From NCBI RefSeq assembly GCF_017873815.1, contig NZ_JAGGKQ010000014.1:1-64000 (forward strand): a stretch of DNA of 64,000 nt, written 5' to 3'. This stretch comes from Halorubrum alkaliphilum. GTDB taxonomy: Archaea; Halobacteriota; Halobacteria; Halobacteriales; Haloferacaceae. The notes beneath the pieces are model-generated. The model was given only the letters and a program-made list of their open reading frames with translations, did not search any database and was not told the origin of the DNA. Below, piece by piece: positions 61,101-64,000 of this stretch (position 1 is its first letter; each line of letters begins with the position of its first letter). Made by a program: the position numbers and the translations under genes.

Positions 61101-61906
61101 TGTGGATCGAAACCCTCCGCGCGCTCGTCGGCGACCGCGCCGTGCTCGGCCTCGGCGGCCGGTCCGGGAAACTCGTCGGCCGGGTACCGCGACCGCAGAC
61201 TCGCTCGGACCGCGTCCCGGACGCAGATCCGGGTCGACGCGCCGACCGGCGTGGCGCTCCCGGAGAAGGCCGCCGGCTCGCCGTCGGGGTCGTCGCCGAC
61301 GACGATCGCGTCGCTCGTCGTGCCGGGGACGCCCGCCGTCGCCAGCAGCGTCGTCGCCTTCGCCTCTGCCGCGACCGCGACGAGGTTGGCTGCCGCGCCG
61401 TCGGCGAGCCGACGCGTCGTGCCGACGACCAGGTTGACCGTCCCGTGTGGGTCGCGGGCGTCTCCTTCGGTATCCGTGATGTCCGCGGCGTCCGCGACGC
61501 CGGTCGCATCAGTCACGTCCGCGGCGTCCGCCGGGTCGTCGTCCGTGTGCGTCGACTCCATCGGCAACATCGCCGGGTTCGAGAGCCCGGCGGTGGCGTA
61601 GACGACGACCGGTCCGTGGCGGGCACCGCGGGCGTGCGCCATGGAGACGCCGGTGAAGAGCGTCGGGGGAGCATCCGCTCCGTCGGGATCGACCGTCGGA
61701 AATCCCGCACGAGCGAGCCGTTCCTCGCGGTACGCCCCGAGATCCGTGCGTTCGAACCCCTCCGGGACGGAGACGTTGTACGCGACGGCTCCCCGCGTTC
61801 GACCGCCGTTCCAGCCCGTCGAGAGCCAGCGGGTTCCGGGTCGCCCCAGCCGGAGGACCTCGTCGCGGACGGTCGCCTCGAAGGCGACCGCCGGCGTCTC
61901 ACTCAT
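61097..61906 (-). CDS. cbiZ: Adenosylcobinamide amidohydrolase CbiZ
   Basis: A 269-residue CbiZ protein: TRWLSTGWNGGRTRGAVAYN, VVVYATAGLSNPAMLP, GTVNLVVGTTRRLADGAAANL and EAKATTLLATAGVPGTTSDAIVVG. It cleaves the aminopropanol side chain of salvaged adenosylcobinamide to adenosylcobyric acid, the product/substrate handled by CobQ and CobD in this operon. The insert around residues 150-190 is acidic. Confidence 0.9.
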   Translation of the reverse strand: MSETPAVAFEATVRDEVLRLGRPGTRWLSTGWNGGRTRGAVAYNVSVPEGFERTDLGAYREERLARAGFPTVDPDGADAPPTLFTGVSMAHARGARHGPVVVYATAGLSNPAMLPMESTHTDDDPADAADVTDATGVADAADITDTEGDARDPHGTVNLVVGTTRRLADGAAANLVAVAAEAKATTLLATAGVPGTTSDAIVVGDDPDGEPAAFSGSATPVGASTRICVRDAVRASLRSRYPADEFPGPAAEAEHGAVADERAEGFDPQ

Positions 61907-62990
61907 CTCTCACCCCCGACTCCCCGACGCCCATCGCCGCGAGCAGCCGGTCGTTCTCCGCCGGCAGTCGTACTGCGACGCGAACGTGTCGGTCGAGTCC
62001 GCGGAACGTGGTCGCGTCCCGGATCGCGACGCCACGGTCGCGGGCGGCGGCGACGACATCGGCCGCGGTTCGACGGTCCTCGTTTGCCGTCGCGGCCCGG
62101 CCGTCCTCGCTGCCCGCCGCAGTCGCCGGCTCACCGCCAACGTCGACGAGCAGGAACGGGGCGTCGGACGGGTGGACGGCGTAGCGTTCGTCGAGTGCGT
62201 CCCGCATCCGTTCACGTTCGGTTCGGACCCGTTCGCGGGTGTCCGCGACGAACCCCGACCGGTCCATACAGTACGTTCCCGTCGCGAGCGCCGGGGCGCT
62301 CACGTTCCAGGGTCGCCGGACGCTCTCCAGCGCCGCCCCGAGCCGCCCGGTTGCGACCGCGAAGCCGGCGCGGAGTCCGGGCGTTCCGAACAGCTTCGTG
62401 AGCGATCGGGCGACGACGACGCCCTCGGTGCCCGCGAGCGAACGCCGGTCGGTGAACCCGAGGAACGCCTCGTCGACGAGCAGCGGGGTGTCGGCCGCCC
62501 GACATCGCTCCGCGAACCGCAGCAGCGTCCCCCGGTCGTAGGCGGTCCCCGTCGGGTTGTTCGGGTGACAGACGATCGCCACCGCGTGGTCGGCCGGATC
62601 CGATTCGAGCACGCGGTCGGCGGGCACGAAGTCGGGTGTTCCACCCCGAAGACGTACCTCCCGAGCGTACTCGCCGAAGCTCGGGAACGGCACGAGCGCG
62701 GCGTCGCCGGGGTCGATCGCGAGGTCGATCGCCGACCGGATCGCCGCGAGTCCGCCCGGGGTCGGGACCACGCTCTCGGGCTCGCAGTCGACGTAGTCGG
62801 CGGCCGCCTCACGGAACCGCTCCGGCGGGTCCGCCGGATACGTCCGCGACGCCGCAAACGCCTCGCGATACGCCGCTTCGAGCCCGTCCGGCACGACCGG
62901 GTTCGTGTTGGCCGAGAAGTCGAGCAGATCGGCGTCGTCGCTACTGCCGTGGGGCGCGCGGTCGAGGGCTATCGCGTCGTCGACGTTCAT
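61899..62990 (-). CDS. cobD: CobD-like threonine-phosphate decarboxylase/aminotransferase
   Basis: A 363-residue PLP fold type I protein: DFSANTNPVVPDG, CHPNNPTGTAYDR, LVDEAFLGFT and the PLP lysine in RSLTKLFGTPGLRAGFAV. Operon context supports L-threonine-O-3-phosphate decarboxylase, which supplies aminopropanol phosphate. Histidinol-phosphate aminotransferase-like activity is the alternative on sequence alone. Confidence 0.85.
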   Translation of the reverse strand: MNVDDAIALDRAPHGSSDDADLLDFSANTNPVVPDGLEAAYREAFAASRTYPADPPERFREAAADYVDCEPESVVPTPGGLAAIRSAIDLAIDPGDAALVPFPSFGEYAREVRLRGGTPDFVPADRVLESDPADHAVAIVCHPNNPTGTAYDRGTLLRFAERCRAADTPLLVDEAFLGFTDRRSLAGTEGVVVARSLTKLFGTPGLRAGFAVATGRLGAALESVRRPWNVSAPALATGTYCMDRSGFVADTRERVRTERERMRDALDERYAVHPSDAPFLLVDVGGEPATAAGSEDGRAATANEDRRTAADVVAAARDRGVAIRDATTFRGLDRHVRVAVRLPAENDRLLAAMGVGESGVRDE

Positions 62991-63649
62991 TCGGACGGAC
63001 CCCCTCCGGTTCCGTCGCCGGTCGCGGAGAGCAGCGCCTCGGCGATCCGCACGTCCGACGCGTAGTTGACGTTAACGGCGATCCGGCGGTCGTCCGTGAG
63101 GTGAACGGCCTCGTCGTCGGTCGCCCCGGAGACGACGTTGATCCCGGCCGGAACCACCGCTCTGCCGTCGATCTCCTGAGTCGAATCGGCGCTGACGCCG
63201 AGTTCGCGTTTTCGCTCGGCTGGAACGCGGACCGTGAGCGAGTCGGGCGCGGCGGCCCGCGCCGCGTCGAGGACGGTATCGACCGCCGCCCCGTCGAGCA
63301 GCGGGAGGTCGGCGGCGACGGTCAGGACTCGCGACCCGTCGAGCCCGAGCGCCTCAAGGGCGTACCGGAGGTCGGCGACGTAGCCCTCGCCGGGCGCGTC
63401 GACGATAGAGCCGTCCAAACCGGCGTCCGAACCCGCGTCCGACCACCTCCCGTCGGCGAGCTCGGCGAGGTGAGCCCTCGTCGCTGTCGCGTGCGGCGAG
63501 ACTACCGGATGGATCGTTCCGACCCGGCTCCCGACGAGCGCGTTGAGGACGCGGTTGACCATCGGACGGCCGTCGACCGTGGTCAGCGGCTTCTCCGTGT
63601 CGCCCCCGAGACGAGTGCCGCGACCGCCACACATCACGAGAGCGTCCAT
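62987..63649 (-). CDS. cobY: GTP:adenosylcobinamide-phosphate guanylyltransferase CobY
   Basis: A 220-residue nucleotidyltransferase: MDALVMCGGRGTRLGGDTEKPL and VVSPHATATRAHL. CobY is the archaeal replacement for CobU's guanylyltransferase activity. Overlaps the end of cobS by 16 bases and the start of cobD by 4. Confidence 0.9.
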   Translation of the reverse strand: MDALVMCGGRGTRLGGDTEKPLTTVDGRPMVNRVLNALVGSRVGTIHPVVSPHATATRAHLAELADGRWSDAGSDAGLDGSIVDAPGEGYVADLRYALEALGLDGSRVLTVAADLPLLDGAAVDTVLDAARAAAPDSLTVRVPAERKRELGVSADSTQEIDGRAVVPAGINVVSGATDDEAVHLTDDRRIAVNVNYASDVRIAEALLSATGDGTGGGPSE

Positions 63650-64000
63650 ACGATCACCCCCGCCTGTAGCGCGGCGACCCGCGCGGTCTCAGTTGTCGCG
63701 CCCAACACGTCGCCGGAGACGCCGCCCAGCCGCCGGGCCGCCCACCGCTGGAGCGCGGCCGCCGTCGCGAGGGCGGCGAGCAGGGCGACGACGGCCGGTT
63801 CCGGACGCGGCCATCCGAGGACGACCGCGGGGAGCGCCACCGCGACGACCGGCAGCGCGTCCCGCGGCGTCGACGCCGCGGTGAGCGTCGAGCCGAGCCC
63901 CGCGTGGGCGGCGTCCCCGGCGCAGACGACGACTCCCGTGGCCGCGCGAGCCCCGACCTCGGCGGCGATGACGAGCACGACCGCGGCGAGGAGGCCCCCG
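63634..64000 (-). CDS. cobS: Adenosylcobinamide-GDP ribazoletransferase CobS, C-terminal part
   Basis: The frame runs off the right edge, still open, so only the C-terminal ~121 residues are seen. TM segments and RRLGGVSGDVLGATTETARVAAL match the CobS end. It joins the nucleotide loop to adenosylcobinamide-GDP in the membrane. First visible gene of the cobalamin operon; the true start and any promoter lie beyond 64000. Confidence 0.85.
   Translation of the reverse strand, partial: GGLLAAVVLVIAAEVGARAATGVVVCAGDAAHAGLGSTLTAASTPRDALPVVAVALPAVVLGWPRPEPAVVALLAALATAAALQRWAARRLGGVSGDVLGATTETARVAALQAGVIVWTLS

Overview
The window comes from a haloarchaeon, most likely Halorubrum or a close relative. 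The evidence is high GC, acidic proteins, leaderless starts behind TTTATA-type TATA boxes, archaeal information genes (L21e, RpoF, archaeal CCA-adding enzyme, KsgA), SecF-SecD without a SecA-type motor, MptA, archaemetzincin, CobY and CbiZ. Genus is an inference from style; no 16S gene is present.

Positions 1 to about 14760 are the right-hand part of an integrated element, less GC-rich and more gene-dense than the rest. A tyrosine recombinase (13407-14606) sits beside tRNA-Thr(GGT) at 14761-14834, whose 3' end is the presumed attachment site. Leftward from it lie a RarA/MgsA C-terminal-like protein, a DUF91-type PD-(D/E)XK protein, a PhiH1-like winged-helix regulator, a 47-residue antitoxin-like gene, a D5-type primase/SF3 helicase operon, an AT-rich region with repeated TGTTAC motifs (possible origin), a ten-gene overlapping operon of tiny, mostly zinc-binding proteins, a second PD-(D/E)XK protein and a truncated Eco57I-type methylase. 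No capsid, portal or terminase gene is seen, and the left attachment site is outside the window.

Positions 14835-64000 are chromosomal: enoyl-CoA hydratase, tRNA-Gly, two PiT transporters, a cis-prenyltransferase-like protein, secF-secD, YgfZ, archaemetzincin, UPF0146, a HAD phosphatase, two tRNAs next to cca, a CrcB pair, a HerA-like ATPase, Pcm, an old-yellow-enzyme homologue, a split methionine synthase with a BtuF-like protein, the conserved rpl21e-rpoF-DUF655-ksgA-mscS-mscS-hemK2 run, mptA, a TrmB regulator, asparaginase, and a cobalamin operon (cobS-cobY-cobD-cbiZ-cobA-cobQ) entering from the right edge. An IS200/IS605 element (36448-38512) has split an Eis-like acetyltransferase gene. 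Its tnpB is intact; its tnpA is broken by inserted mini-hairpins.

The most striking signal is non-coding. An intergenic repeat family occurs at about 16744-16995, 41350-41839 (inverted) and 58407-58604. Its TATA-like and CCAAAGCCCCAGCC motifs keep the same spacing: 34, 51 and 35 bp in the first two copies, 35 bp in the shorter third, and 22 bp near the far end. One copy has been expanded by a run of hairpins of the same kind as those that interrupt tnpA.
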